A DNA stretch of 64,000 nucleotides, taken from contig JAJFVF010000002.1 in NCBI GenBank assembly GCA_021371935.1, positions 186,001-250,000 of the forward strand. Direction: 5' to 3'. The notes under the pieces are model-generated. The model saw only the letters and a list, made by a program, of their open reading frames with translations. It was not told the DNA's origin and did no database searches. The position numbers and the translations under genes are program-made. Shown piece after piece: positions 25,980 to 33,625 of the stretch (position 1 is the stretch's first letter; each line of letters opens with the position of its first letter). The DNA comes from a bacterium (GTDB lineage Bacteria > Armatimonadota > UBA5829).

Positions 25980-26933
25980 ATGAACTACGGAAAGTGTTTT
26001 TTGTTTGTTGTATTGCTCTGTATGTTTGTCGTTACAGGTGTTGGGGCAACTGATTTCTACATGTTGCAGACGTCGGACACTCATTACATCGGTGGGATGA
26101 TCTGCAACGGAAGCCGGGCATGCGTTCAGGCAATGAATAACATGCCGGGCATGTCATGGCCATATGGGACTATTGGAACTCCAACCGGACTGATTGTTTG
26201 TGGCGACTTGTGTGATGGCGGTGCTTGGGGAACAACCTATGCCAGCGACCTTGATGCGTGGTATACCAATCGCGATTATGAACACCAATGGAATGGGTTC
26301 GATTATAACTTCCCGCAATATGGAGTGCAGGGCGACAACAATCGCTGCAGGTATCCGAGCTATTCCGTGGGCGGCAATCACGACTACTGGAGATGGTGTG
26401 GTTACACACTGGGCACTTCGACCTATGTGGCAAATAAGCTCTATACCCGCCACGGTGGCGGCGTCTCAGGTGAGGGCAACAACTATTACGCATATAACAT
26501 CAATGGTATTCGTTTTGTTGCGCTGGGTCGTTATCCGGATGCGACTGTTCGCAGTTGGCTTGCGTCCTACCTGGCGAGTATCGGCACGACAACACCGGTC
26601 GTCCTCTTTTTGCACTATGCGCTCAACGATGATGAAGAGTGGTGGAGTTATGCAGTTCGTGATGCGCTTGCCGATGTTTTAGACGGCTACAACATTATTG
26701 CAATATTGCACGGCCACACACACAACACCATGCATTACACCTGGGAAGGCTATGATGTGTATGATGATGGGTCGGCGACATATTTTGGCGGTATAAATGT
26801 TCTGCACATAACAGACGATACGCTGGAAGTGGCGCATTATTATGCCATATGTTCGGGCGGTGACCCGGATGAAACTGCCGGCGGCTATTGGGATGGCGGA
26901 TATTTCACTTGGTCATATTCCAAGAGCTATTAG
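25980..26933 (+). CDS. Secreted calcineurin-like metallophosphoesterase
   Basis: 317 residues behind AAAGGAGGG. The signal peptide is residues 1-23 (CFLFVVLLCMFVVTGVGA). The metallophosphatase motifs are in order: SDTHY (32-36), GDLCDGG (75), GNHDYW (132-135), FLHYAL (210) and GHTHN (245-248), giving the full two-metal site. It is rich in Tyr, Trp and Gly, as exported enzymes often are. The substrate is unknown. It is alone on its transcript, and its stop codon TAG is the first part of a half-copy of the double-hairpin repeat. Confidence 0.88.
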   Translation: MNYGKCFLFVVLLCMFVVTGVGATDFYMLQTSDTHYIGGMICNGSRACVQAMNNMPGMSWPYGTIGTPTGLIVCGDLCDGGAWGTTYASDLDAWYTNRDYEHQWNGFDYNFPQYGVQGDNNRCRYPSYSVGGNHDYWRWCGYTLGTSTYVANKLYTRHGGGVSGEGNNYYAYNINGIRFVALGRYPDATVRSWLASYLASIGTTTPVVLFLHYALNDDEEWWSYAVRDALADVLDGYNIIAILHGHTHNTMHYTWEGYDVYDDGSATYFGGINVLHITDDTLEVAHYYAICSGGDPDETAGGYWDGGYFTWSYSKSY

Positions 26934-26969
26934 CCCGGATTATGCGCCCGCCGCATAATGTGGGTTAGC
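26930..26969. repeat. Double-hairpin intergenic repeat, copy 2 (half)
   Basis: Only hairpin A is present (TTAGCCCGGATTATGC / GCATAATGTGGGTTA). The TAG at its left end is the stop codon of the phosphoesterase gene. Confidence 0.8.
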
Positions 26970-26986
26970 CGATACTTGATAAGACA

Positions 26987-27023
26987 AAAGACCGGAGTCT
27001 GATTATAGCAGGCTCCGGTCTTT
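26987..27023. terminator. Bidirectional terminator
   Basis: Stem AAAGACCGGAG / CTCCGGTCTTT with a loop containing CTGATTATAGCAG, between two convergent genes; A/T runs on both sides. Confidence 0.85.
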
Positions 27024-27050
27024 CAATTACTTAATATAAAATATCAAATA

Positions 27051-28415
27051 CTAATTTTTTTTGGGTTTGCCGTTGGCGGTGGCAGGGTCTTCATCGGTCT
27101 CTTTGGGTCTGTCTGTTCGGGTCACACAGATAGTGTGGAGCCTGCCTCCTTCTATTTTTTCAACCGTGAAGTCCAAGTTTTCATAGCTTATCATCTCACC
27201 TTCGGTAGGCTGCCTGCCGAAAAGATCGAAAACAAACCCGCCGATTGTCTCGTATTCCTCACTTAAGGGGATTTCGAGGTTCATTTCATCGTTGAGTTCG
27301 TCTATGTTCATGCGGGCGCTTACCTTTGCGTGGTCATCATCAATGACCTGAATAAGCGGTTCTTCGACATCGTACTCATCTCTGATCTCGCCGACAATCT
27401 CTTCCAACAAATCTTCCACTGTCACCAGGCCGGCTGTCCCGCCATATTCGTCTCTGACGATAGCCATCTGGATATTACCGCGCTTGAACTCTGCCAGAAG
27501 TTCATCTACGTCCTTGGTTTCAGGAATATAATAAGCCTCACGCATCACTGTTTTGATGTCCAGCAGGCGTTTATCCTGACGCAGAATCGGTAGCAGGTCC
27601 TTGGCATGGACAATGCCGACAATATTGTCTATGTTTTCCTCATAAATGGGAATGCGCGAGTGTCCGGTGGTCGTTATGATATCAAGCAGCTCATCGAGAG
27701 TGCTGGTGATGGGAGCTGCATGGATATCGGTCCGCGGCTTCATTACTTGACGTGCAACTGTGTCGGTGAAGTCGAAGATGGAATGGATCATCTCCTTTTC
27801 TTCGACCTCGATCACGCCTTCTTCTTCACCTGCCTCGACCAGCATTTTGAGTTCTTCTTCAGTGAGGACCGGCGCAGAGAAAGTTGCGCGCAGACCGAAC
27901 GGTCGCACGGCGAGGTCGGCGAAAAATCCAACTATTTTCACAGCGGGCAGCATCAGGTATGATAACAAGCGGATCGTCCCCGCCACGGAAAGAGCAAATT
28001 TTTCTGCGCGCTGCATAGCCAGGTTCTTTGGCGCGATTTCGCCCAGTACTAGGGTGAAAAATCCTATCAACATCGTGATAACAAACACCGACACGGCGCG
28101 TGCAGTCGCATAAGATATGCCCAGCAGGCTGAGCCATCGTGCAGGATAGTCTGAAAGGTTCACGGCGGCAAACGCGGAGGCAAGGAATCCAACAAGTGTG
28201 ATCCCTATCTGTATCGTGGCCATGAAGTTCGTCGGTTTGTCCAGTAGAGCCTGGACGACCTTCGCCTTAGCATCGCCCTCATCGGCGAGTTGTTTGATGC
28301 GCGTTCTTCTGACTGAAACCAATGCGATTTCGGCAGCGGAAAAGAACGCATTCAATAGCACCAATATGGCTATCAGTGCAAGCTGTGTAATAATACGGTT
28401 TGGGTCTTCGTCCAC
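27051..28415 (-). CDS. CNNM/HlyC/CorC family transporter-like protein with CBS pair
   Basis: 454 residues from GTG 28415, with GAGGG ten bases before; an ATG at 28475 would lie inside the upstream gene. The N-terminal CNNM (DUF21) domain has four hydrophobic segments (ITQLALIAILVLLNAFFSAAE). Two CBS domains follow (MKPRTDIHAAPIT; VMREAYYIPETKDVDELL with a DEYGGTAGLVTVEDLLEE ending), and a C-terminal CorC_HlyC domain binds nucleotide or acts in ion export. Relatives are implicated in magnesium and cobalt efflux. It is the last gene of the leftward cluster running from pgpH. Confidence 0.9.
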   Translation of the reverse strand: MDEDPNRIITQLALIAILVLLNAFFSAAEIALVSVRRTRIKQLADEGDAKAKVVQALLDKPTNFMATIQIGITLVGFLASAFAAVNLSDYPARWLSLLGISYATARAVSVFVITMLIGFFTLVLGEIAPKNLAMQRAEKFALSVAGTIRLLSYLMLPAVKIVGFFADLAVRPFGLRATFSAPVLTEEELKMLVEAGEEEGVIEVEEKEMIHSIFDFTDTVARQVMKPRTDIHAAPITSTLDELLDIITTTGHSRIPIYEENIDNIVGIVHAKDLLPILRQDKRLLDIKTVMREAYYIPETKDVDELLAEFKRGNIQMAIVRDEYGGTAGLVTVEDLLEEIVGEIRDEYDVEEPLIQVIDDDHAKVSARMNIDELNDEMNLEIPLSEEYETIGGFVFDLFGRQPTEGEMISYENLDFTVEKIEGGRLHTICVTRTDRPKETDEDPATANGKPKKN

Positions 28416-28429
28416 TTGTGTGTTACCCT

Positions 28430-29152
28430 CTATCCCAATGGAAAGACCGGTGAGAGCACAATATATACTACGCATGCAATTCCCGTAGCAAGCAATGCTC
28501 CGGCTATTACTTCCCTGAGGGTATGTATACCTCCTTCAACTCTACTTTGTGCAATTAATACAGCCAACAAAAACGCCATAATTGCTACGGCGATTTTTTG
28601 CGTCATGAACATTATGGTTGTTGCCAGGAAAAACCCTATAGCTGTGTGGCCGCTGACGACTCCGCCTTTTAGCAGTTTTCCCTTTCCACCCGCCACTTTC
28701 CACATGGTAATCATAACAGCAAGCAGCAGGAAAGTAACTACCATTATGGTTGTCCAGTCAGGTGTGTGCAGACCTATCTCACTGCCCATCATCTGAAGTC
28801 TGTCTCCACCTGGAAAGAGCAGGAAACCCACCGCCAGCGCGTTGATTGTGGTAATCAGAACTGCGCCCGCCGCTATATCTTTTGCGAATTTCGCCAAAGG
28901 ATGATAGGTCTGTGTGACCAAATCGACCACAGCCTCGATAGCCGTATTAAACATTTCGGCCATGAGCACAAGGCTGATGGTAAAAAGCAGTATGATCACT
29001 TCTTCGCGACTGAGCTTGAATACCAGGCTGACAACCAATACCAGCACCAGCGTCAGAAAGTGAAAACGCATGTGGCGCTGAGTGCGAAATACATGCACCA
29101 CACCTTCTATGGCATATTTGAACCCATTGGCAGGGTTTTTAAAAAGTCTCAT
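28430..29152 (-). CDS. Fusion of diacylglycerol kinase (DgkA-type) with a PAP2-like phosphatase domain
   Basis: 240 residues. Residues 1-120 are a DgkA/undecaprenol kinase domain with three helices and the motif AEMFNTAIEAVVDLV carrying the catalytic Glu. Residues 125-240 are a PAP2-like membrane domain: KGGVVSGHTAIGF corresponds to the PSGH motif and SRVEGGIHTLREVIAG to the SRxxxxxHxxxD motif, with Glu at the place of the usual Asp. The first motif K-x6-RP is only partly kept. In many bacteria these two activities, kinase and phosphatase on lipid carriers, are adjacent or joined; here one polypeptide has both. It sits between ybeY and the CNNM gene, as in many Gram-positive gene orders. Confidence 0.88.
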   Translation of the reverse strand: MRLFKNPANGFKYAIEGVVHVFRTQRHMRFHFLTLVLVLVVSLVFKLSREEVIILLFTISLVLMAEMFNTAIEAVVDLVTQTYHPLAKFAKDIAAGAVLITTINALAVGFLLFPGGDRLQMMGSEIGLHTPDWTTIMVVTFLLLAVMITMWKVAGGKGKLLKGGVVSGHTAIGFFLATTIMFMTQKIAVAIMAFLLAVLIAQSRVEGGIHTLREVIAGALLATGIACVVYIVLSPVFPLG

Positions 29153-29195
29153 CTATAATCCTATGCAACTAATAATCAATATCAAATAATCACTA

Positions 29196-29630
29196 CTAAA
29201 TCCGAAGTATTTCGTTTTGGCGGGCGAACATAGCTTTTTCTTCTTCCGGTTTGGCATGATCGTAGCCCAATAGATGGAGTATGCCGTGGACCAGGAGCAT
29301 ATCTATCTCTTCGTCAAGGGTATTGCCCTGCGCCTGGGACTGCGCCAGTGCCCTCTCCACTGATATTACGACATCTCCCAGCACTCCGTCATCCACTTCT
29401 TGAGTGAAATCATCATCACCTTCTATTTGGGAGAAGCTGAGTACATCTGTGGGACCTTCCACGTCGCGATACTGCTTGTTTAGCCCGGCAATCTGCTTGT
29501 CATCAGTGAGCAGTACGCTTACTTCGGTATTATACGGGCAGCCCTCAGCTTTCAGCAGCTTTTGAGCTATGCTCCGCATCCGGCTCACTTTCACCGGTAT
29601 TTTCTGTGAGTTCTGAATCAGAATCTTCAT
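29196..29630 (-). CDS. ybeY: Endoribonuclease YbeY
   Basis: 144 residues. The zinc motif HGxLHLxGYDH is exact (HGILHLLGYDH, near residue 115-125), and the ending of the family is present. YbeY matures 16S rRNA 3' ends and takes part in ribosome quality control. It starts 86 bp inside the end of pgpH in another frame, and that order (pgpH-ybeY-dgkA) is conserved in many bacteria. Confidence 0.95.
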   Translation of the reverse strand: MKILIQNSQKIPVKVSRMRSIAQKLLKAEGCPYNTEVSVLLTDDKQIAGLNKQYRDVEGPTDVLSFSQIEGDDDFTQEVDDGVLGDVVISVERALAQSQAQGNTLDEEIDMLLVHGILHLLGYDHAKPEEEKAMFARQNEILRI

Positions 29631-31782
29631 CTGCAGTGGGCTTTCTGTCTTCGACGCTCATAGCGTCGGCATAATCTATCCTTGCATGCATGATACTTGT
29701 AAGGCCGCGCACAAAGCAATCTGTAATGCGGCTTAAGTCTTTGAATGTCAATTCGCATTCGTCGAGCTGACCGTCACGCAGCTTGTCGGCCACAATATTA
29801 TTTACCAGCAGTTCGATCTTGGCGAGTGTTGGTTTGGAAAGCCCGCGGGAAGCAGCCTCCACCGAGTCCGCCAGCATCACCACCGCGGCTTCCTTGGTCT
29901 GCGGCTTGGGACCAGGGTATCTGAACTGCTGCTCCAGTGCAGTCGACGGTTCCTGTTCGCCGGTATATTGGTTATAGAAATACTGCACCAGTGAGGTGCC
30001 GTGATGCTGGTTAATTATGTCCAGCACGACCCTGGGCACTCGAAACTCCTGAGCAATTTCCAGACCATCTTTTATGTGTGAAGTAATTACCAGTGCCGAT
30101 AGTGTCGGGTTCATGCGGTCATGGACGTTCTCAATATTTTGATTTTCAATAAAAAAGTGCGGTCGACAGATTTTGCCAATATCATGATAATACGATGCCA
30201 CCCTCGCTACCAGAGAGTCTGCCCCTATCTTTTCTGCGGCGGCTTCGGCGAGGTGTCCAACGATCATACTGTGAGTATATGTGCCCGGAGCTTCGACCAC
30301 CAGTCTGCGTAGCAGTGGCTTGTTTGTGTCGGCCAACTCCAGCAGTGAGATGTGCGTTGTCCTGTCGAATGGCCTTTCCAATGGAGCAATTCCGAAGAAA
30401 AATAATGAGGTCGCCACCAGCGGCACCACCACTCCTGCCCATATGGTGCCTTCGATTAGTGTCTGCAGTGGGTCGTTGGCTATTCCGCCGGTGATCCATA
30501 CGAGCATGATTCCGACAGCTGATATGGCCCCGCCTGCGCGTATAACATCATTGCGGTCACGGATATTGGCTACGCTGTAGATGCCGACCATTGCGGTGAC
30601 CAGCGCGCTGGTTGCGTATTTGAGTTCGTTGTTTAGCAGCAGCGAGAGCACTATCGAAAGCATTGCCACTATGACAACGGATACCTGCGGATTGATAAGC
30701 ACTGAGATAAACATCCCCGCCGCCACGACCCACAAGATTCCCAGATAACCGACCTGTGTGGGGCTGAGATTAAGGCCAAGGGTGCTTCCACCGAGCCGCA
30801 GGGCAAGAGTGCTGAACATAACGATCAGCGCCAGCAGCCACATCGCTTTTGTGTTGGAGTAGACATCGTTGTGATATCGCCACAAATATGCGACTACGAT
30901 CCACACCATCAGGATCATAAGCAGCGTGTATGAGAACACAGAAACATAATCGAGTTTTGGATGCCTGAGTTTGAGGGCATCGAACTTATCCAGGTGTTCG
31001 CGCGAGACCTGCTCGCCTTTTTCTATGACCGGTTCTCCCCGTGTGATAATCTTATTGGCCGGCACCACACTTTTTGCCGCCTGTCTCCCGAGCGCCATGG
31101 TCTGCTCTTTGTTGTATATTCTGTTTGGTTCGAGTGACGCAGCAGCAGCTTGCCCCGCAAGCGCTGCTGCGGAGGAATCTTTGAATATCCTCTTCGCCGC
31201 TCCAACCACATCGCGGCGGGCAGCCAGCATATCGGACTGGTCTGCACGCAGCTGCCTGTCCATGGCAATACTGACCAGCCGTGTTGTGCCATCTTCGATC
31301 TCTTTAGTTGACTTAGCATTCAGATCAAGCAGCCGTTTGATAGTTTCGTCGGATAGTTTTGAGTTAAGTTCCTTACCCAACTTCTCTCGCGCATGCCCAA
31401 TAGACTGTTTCTGGGTGGGCTTGGACCTTGCACTGTTGACTGCGCCGAATAGAATTTTTACCGATTTGATGGCATCGGTTTTTGCATTTGGCATGCTGTC
31501 ATAGACTGCACCCACACTCCGGATGGCAGCTTTAACTCGTCGAGCTGTTTCGGCTGAGTCCACATAACGTACAGTGCGGTGCGCATAGATGGTTTCTGGA
31601 GCAATGTCTCTAAGCTTGAGCGTAACCTTGCCCGGCATCAGGTGTATGGAAAGCAGGAATGAGAGCACCAGCACTGTGGCGACTGCCAGCCCAGCCCTTT
31701 GAAAATCCAGGAGTGGACGTCCGGCGGGTTTGTCTGAGTTTTTCTTTGCGCTCCGCTTAATTCGAGGCAAGTGTGGTTTCAT
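29545..31782 (-). CDS. pgpH: 7TM-HD family phosphohydrolase, PgpH-type (c-di-AMP phosphodiesterase family)
   Basis: 745 residues. One N-terminal membrane anchor (FQRAGLAVATVLVLSFLLSI), a long outside helical domain of about 220 residues (7TMR-HDED), seven transmembrane helices (about 285-475) and a cytosolic HD domain with HSMIVGHLAEAAA, ASYYHDIGKICRPHFF and INQHHGTSLVQYFY. This matches PgpH proteins, which degrade c-di-AMP in Firmicutes. The acidic C-terminal tail is longer than usual. phoH, the usual upstream neighbour, is absent; yqeY and rpsU take its place. Confidence 0.92.
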   Translation of the reverse strand: MKPHLPRIKRSAKKNSDKPAGRPLLDFQRAGLAVATVLVLSFLLSIHLMPGKVTLKLRDIAPETIYAHRTVRYVDSAETARRVKAAIRSVGAVYDSMPNAKTDAIKSVKILFGAVNSARSKPTQKQSIGHAREKLGKELNSKLSDETIKRLLDLNAKSTKEIEDGTTRLVSIAMDRQLRADQSDMLAARRDVVGAAKRIFKDSSAAALAGQAAAASLEPNRIYNKEQTMALGRQAAKSVVPANKIITRGEPVIEKGEQVSREHLDKFDALKLRHPKLDYVSVFSYTLLMILMVWIVVAYLWRYHNDVYSNTKAMWLLALIVMFSTLALRLGGSTLGLNLSPTQVGYLGILWVVAAGMFISVLINPQVSVVIVAMLSIVLSLLLNNELKYATSALVTAMVGIYSVANIRDRNDVIRAGGAISAVGIMLVWITGGIANDPLQTLIEGTIWAGVVVPLVATSLFFFGIAPLERPFDRTTHISLLELADTNKPLLRRLVVEAPGTYTHSMIVGHLAEAAAEKIGADSLVARVASYYHDIGKICRPHFFIENQNIENVHDRMNPTLSALVITSHIKDGLEIAQEFRVPRVVLDIINQHHGTSLVQYFYNQYTGEQEPSTALEQQFRYPGPKPQTKEAAVVMLADSVEAASRGLSKPTLAKIELLVNNIVADKLRDGQLDECELTFKDLSRITDCFVRGLTSIMHARIDYADAMSVEDRKPTADEDSDSELTENTGESEPDAEHSSKAAES

Positions 31783-31794
31783 AATAAAGGGATT

Positions 31795-32241
31795 TTACCC
31801 TCGCAGCACATTTTCGACGATTTGGCTGACGAGCTTTCCGTCGGCTCGGCCTTTGACTTTTTGCATCAATGGACCCATAACCTTGCCTCGGTCCTTGATG
31901 TCGGTCGCGCCGACCTCTGCAACAATCTGTCTGACGATTGTTTCGATTTCAGTCTGGTCAAGCTGTTGGGGAAGGTAAGTTTGCAGAATGTCGAGTTCAG
32001 CTTTTTCACGGTCCGCAATATCTTTACGCCCACCGCTTATTGCCGACTCTATTGTCTCACGGCGCTGTTTTGCTTCTTTGACAATTACGCCGATAACCTC
32101 ATCATCGGTGAGCTGGCTGCCCTTTGCGATCCGGGCATAGCTCACCGATGATAGAATAAGCCGGATGGTTGACAGTGTCAATTCATCCTTACTCTTTAGA
32201 GCCTGCTTCATATTCTGTTGAAGCGTATCAATTAGCGACAT
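31795..32241 (-). CDS. GatB/YqeY domain-containing protein
   Basis: 148 residues: MSLIDTLQQNMKQALKSKDE, then TLSTIRLILSSV, LDILQTYLPQQL and a KGRADGKLVSQIV end. This is the YqeY family, a free-standing version of the tRNA-binding tail domain of GatB. Its precise role is unknown; it is very often found directly after rpsU, as here (18-bp gap). Confidence 0.93.
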   Translation of the reverse strand: MSLIDTLQQNMKQALKSKDELTLSTIRLILSSVSYARIAKGSQLTDDEVIGVIVKEAKQRRETIESAISGGRKDIADREKAELDILQTYLPQQLDQTEIETIVRQIVAEVGATDIKDRGKVMGPLMQKVKGRADGKLVSQIVENVLRG

Positions 32242-32259
32242 AGTCCAGAATCCTGAATC

Positions 32260-32442
32260 TTAGCTCTTTCGGCTCAATTTGCGACGCCTTGCGGCTTCCG
32301 CCTTGCGGCGCTTATCGCTTGGTTTTTCATAGTGCTCATGCTCTCTGGCTTCTTTGAGAACACCAGTCTGCTGAAGCACTTTCTTGAACCGCTTCAGAGC
32401 GCTATCCAGGCTTTCATTGGGTTTTACCTGAACCTGTGCCAA
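32260..32442 (-). CDS. rpsU: 30S ribosomal protein S21
   Basis: 60 residues. The start is TTG 32442, preceded by GGAGGG at 8 nt; upstream in-frame codons do not match the family. The protein reads [20 protein letters not shown] and ends in a basic tail ([17 protein letters not shown]), typical of bS21. It binds the 30S subunit near the anti-Shine-Dalgarno region. Confidence 0.95.
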   Translation of the reverse strand: MAQVQVKPNESLDSALKRFKKVLQQTGVLKEAREHEHYEKPSDKRRKAEAARRRKLSRKS

Positions 32443-32642
32443 CCATAATCCCTCCTCCATCGACAGCGTTCGGCTGGAATTGCGCGTCACTGCGTTTTTC
32501 AGCGGCGGGAAAGGTTTGGCAACGCTGCTATTATTGCTAGCTACATAGCCAAATCTGCTAAACCCACTTACTGTTAGCCGTTCATAAAATCTTAGTCTGT
32601 AGAGATTATACCCTTTGGTTCTATTTTGTGTCAAGGCGAGCC

Positions 32643-32945
32643 TTATCTTATTCTATCGGCTTCCAGACGTCTGATCATCATCTCAGCGACTTCTTTGCCG
32701 TCGATTTTATACTCGCCCTTTGCAATCTGGTCTTTCAGCTTGTTGACGATATCCTCCCGGATATCGGGGACATCCGCCATAGCCGCTTCGGCCACGGCCA
32801 TCCCCTGCTCCAAAGGAGACAGATTCTTTGCATCCTGTGCTCTTGTGGATACCAGTCCCCTTGGCCTGTCCTTAGGCAATATGCGAGATTGCGGCGCAGT
32901 GGTTTTTAGTGCTGCTTTGCCTGATTCTACTTGAGAGATTTTCAT
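32643..32945 (-). CDS. flgM: Negative regulator of flagellin synthesis FlgM (anti-sigma-28)
   Basis: 100 residues. The C-terminal half ([20 protein letters not shown], then [15 protein letters not shown]) is the FlgM pattern that binds and holds FliA/SigD; the N-terminal half is disordered-like and begins MKISQVES. FlgM is exported when the hook is complete. No flagellar genes lie next to it, only rpsU downstream. Its leader has a sigma-28-like promoter, a c-di-GMP-I aptamer and a hairpin covering the ribosome binding site GGGGGAT. Confidence 0.88.
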   Translation of the reverse strand: MKISQVESGKAALKTTAPQSRILPKDRPRGLVSTRAQDAKNLSPLEQGMAVAEAAMADVPDIREDIVNKLKDQIAKGEYKIDGKEVAEMMIRRLEADRIR

Positions 32946-32948
32946 TTT

Positions 32949-33104
32949 GTGATCCCCCTACTGCTTCGGAGATCACCTTAGTCAGACACACAAAAAGGCA
33001 AACCCGAAGCTTGGAAACGGCAGCCCGGCCGACTTGTTCCACATGCGCGGAATGTAGTCCCGAAGGCTTTGCGTCCCCTTCTTTCGAAGAGTTTGCCCTT
33101 ATCG
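32949..33104 (-). promoter_or_regulatory. c-di-GMP-I (GEMM-I) riboswitch with ribosome-site-sequestering platform
   Basis: On the minus strand the aptamer (about 33104-33019) has GGGCAAAC, a CUUC-GAAA-GAAG tetraloop hairpin, the invariant GGGGACGCAAAGCCUUCGGG and the closing CCGGGCUGCCG: the complete GEMM-I consensus. Downstream, GUGAUCUCC pairs with GGGGAUCAC (32976-32949) in a 9-bp stem that covers the ribosome binding site of flgM. A competing helix GCUUCGG (33010-33004) with CCGAAGC (32969-32963) overlaps that stem. This points to translational control; which state binds ligand is inferred only. Confidence 0.92.
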
Positions 33105-33126
33105 CCTATATTATCTTCAATATTGA

Positions 33127-33154
33127 TTATTGGACTCCTGCATCAGGATCTTTA
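33127..33154 (-). promoter_or_regulatory. Candidate sigma-28 (FliA/SigD) promoter
   Basis: TAAAGATC, 12 bp, then TCCAATAA on the minus strand: the TAAA box and 6 of 8 positions of GCCGATAA at a permitted distance. A start near 33120 would place the 5' end about 16 nt before the c-di-GMP aptamer. Confidence 0.5.
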
Positions 33155-33625
33155 GCCCCAATCTCAAAAAAATTAAAATATTTTTTGCTCCCAAACAGAT
33201 TGAACCTGCACGGCAAGTCCTACCACAAAGAAAGTTGGTGTTGTGCTTATCCACCTTTTGATTATTGCAATATTTATGCCTGTCTGCAGCAGGAAAAGAA
33301 TTCTCGAATTGTTCTTTTATAGATGAGGCATTGGCAGCATCATAAGTTTCGGGATGCCAAATGGGAGTTGTCCTAATGCGACACAAACACGAATTGTTCG
33401 TCAAAAATGCATTATAGGCTCCTCGGTATACCTAAACACAGCCACAATATGCTCGCCTGCTGTCAAAATATCCGCAGTAAATGCCTGCCAATCACGCTGA
33501 GTAGACTGCCGGGCATATAGATAATGTTGACTAATTGACAGCTCGACTATATTCTATCACTATACGGCACAACAATAAAGCACCATGGACGGCCGTTTTC
33601 CAAGATAAAGGAGGATAAAGGTCAG
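33155..33625. other. Intergenic region, no gene seen
   Basis: AT-rich spacer between the divergent flgM and protease genes. Short open frames lack ribosome sites. No RNA motif recognised beyond the flgM leader. Confidence 0.4.

Noticed and set aside
33117-33404. 95-codon frame upstream of the c-di-GMP riboswitch
   Set aside because: It covers the candidate sigma-28 promoter, has no ribosome site and no familiar sequence.
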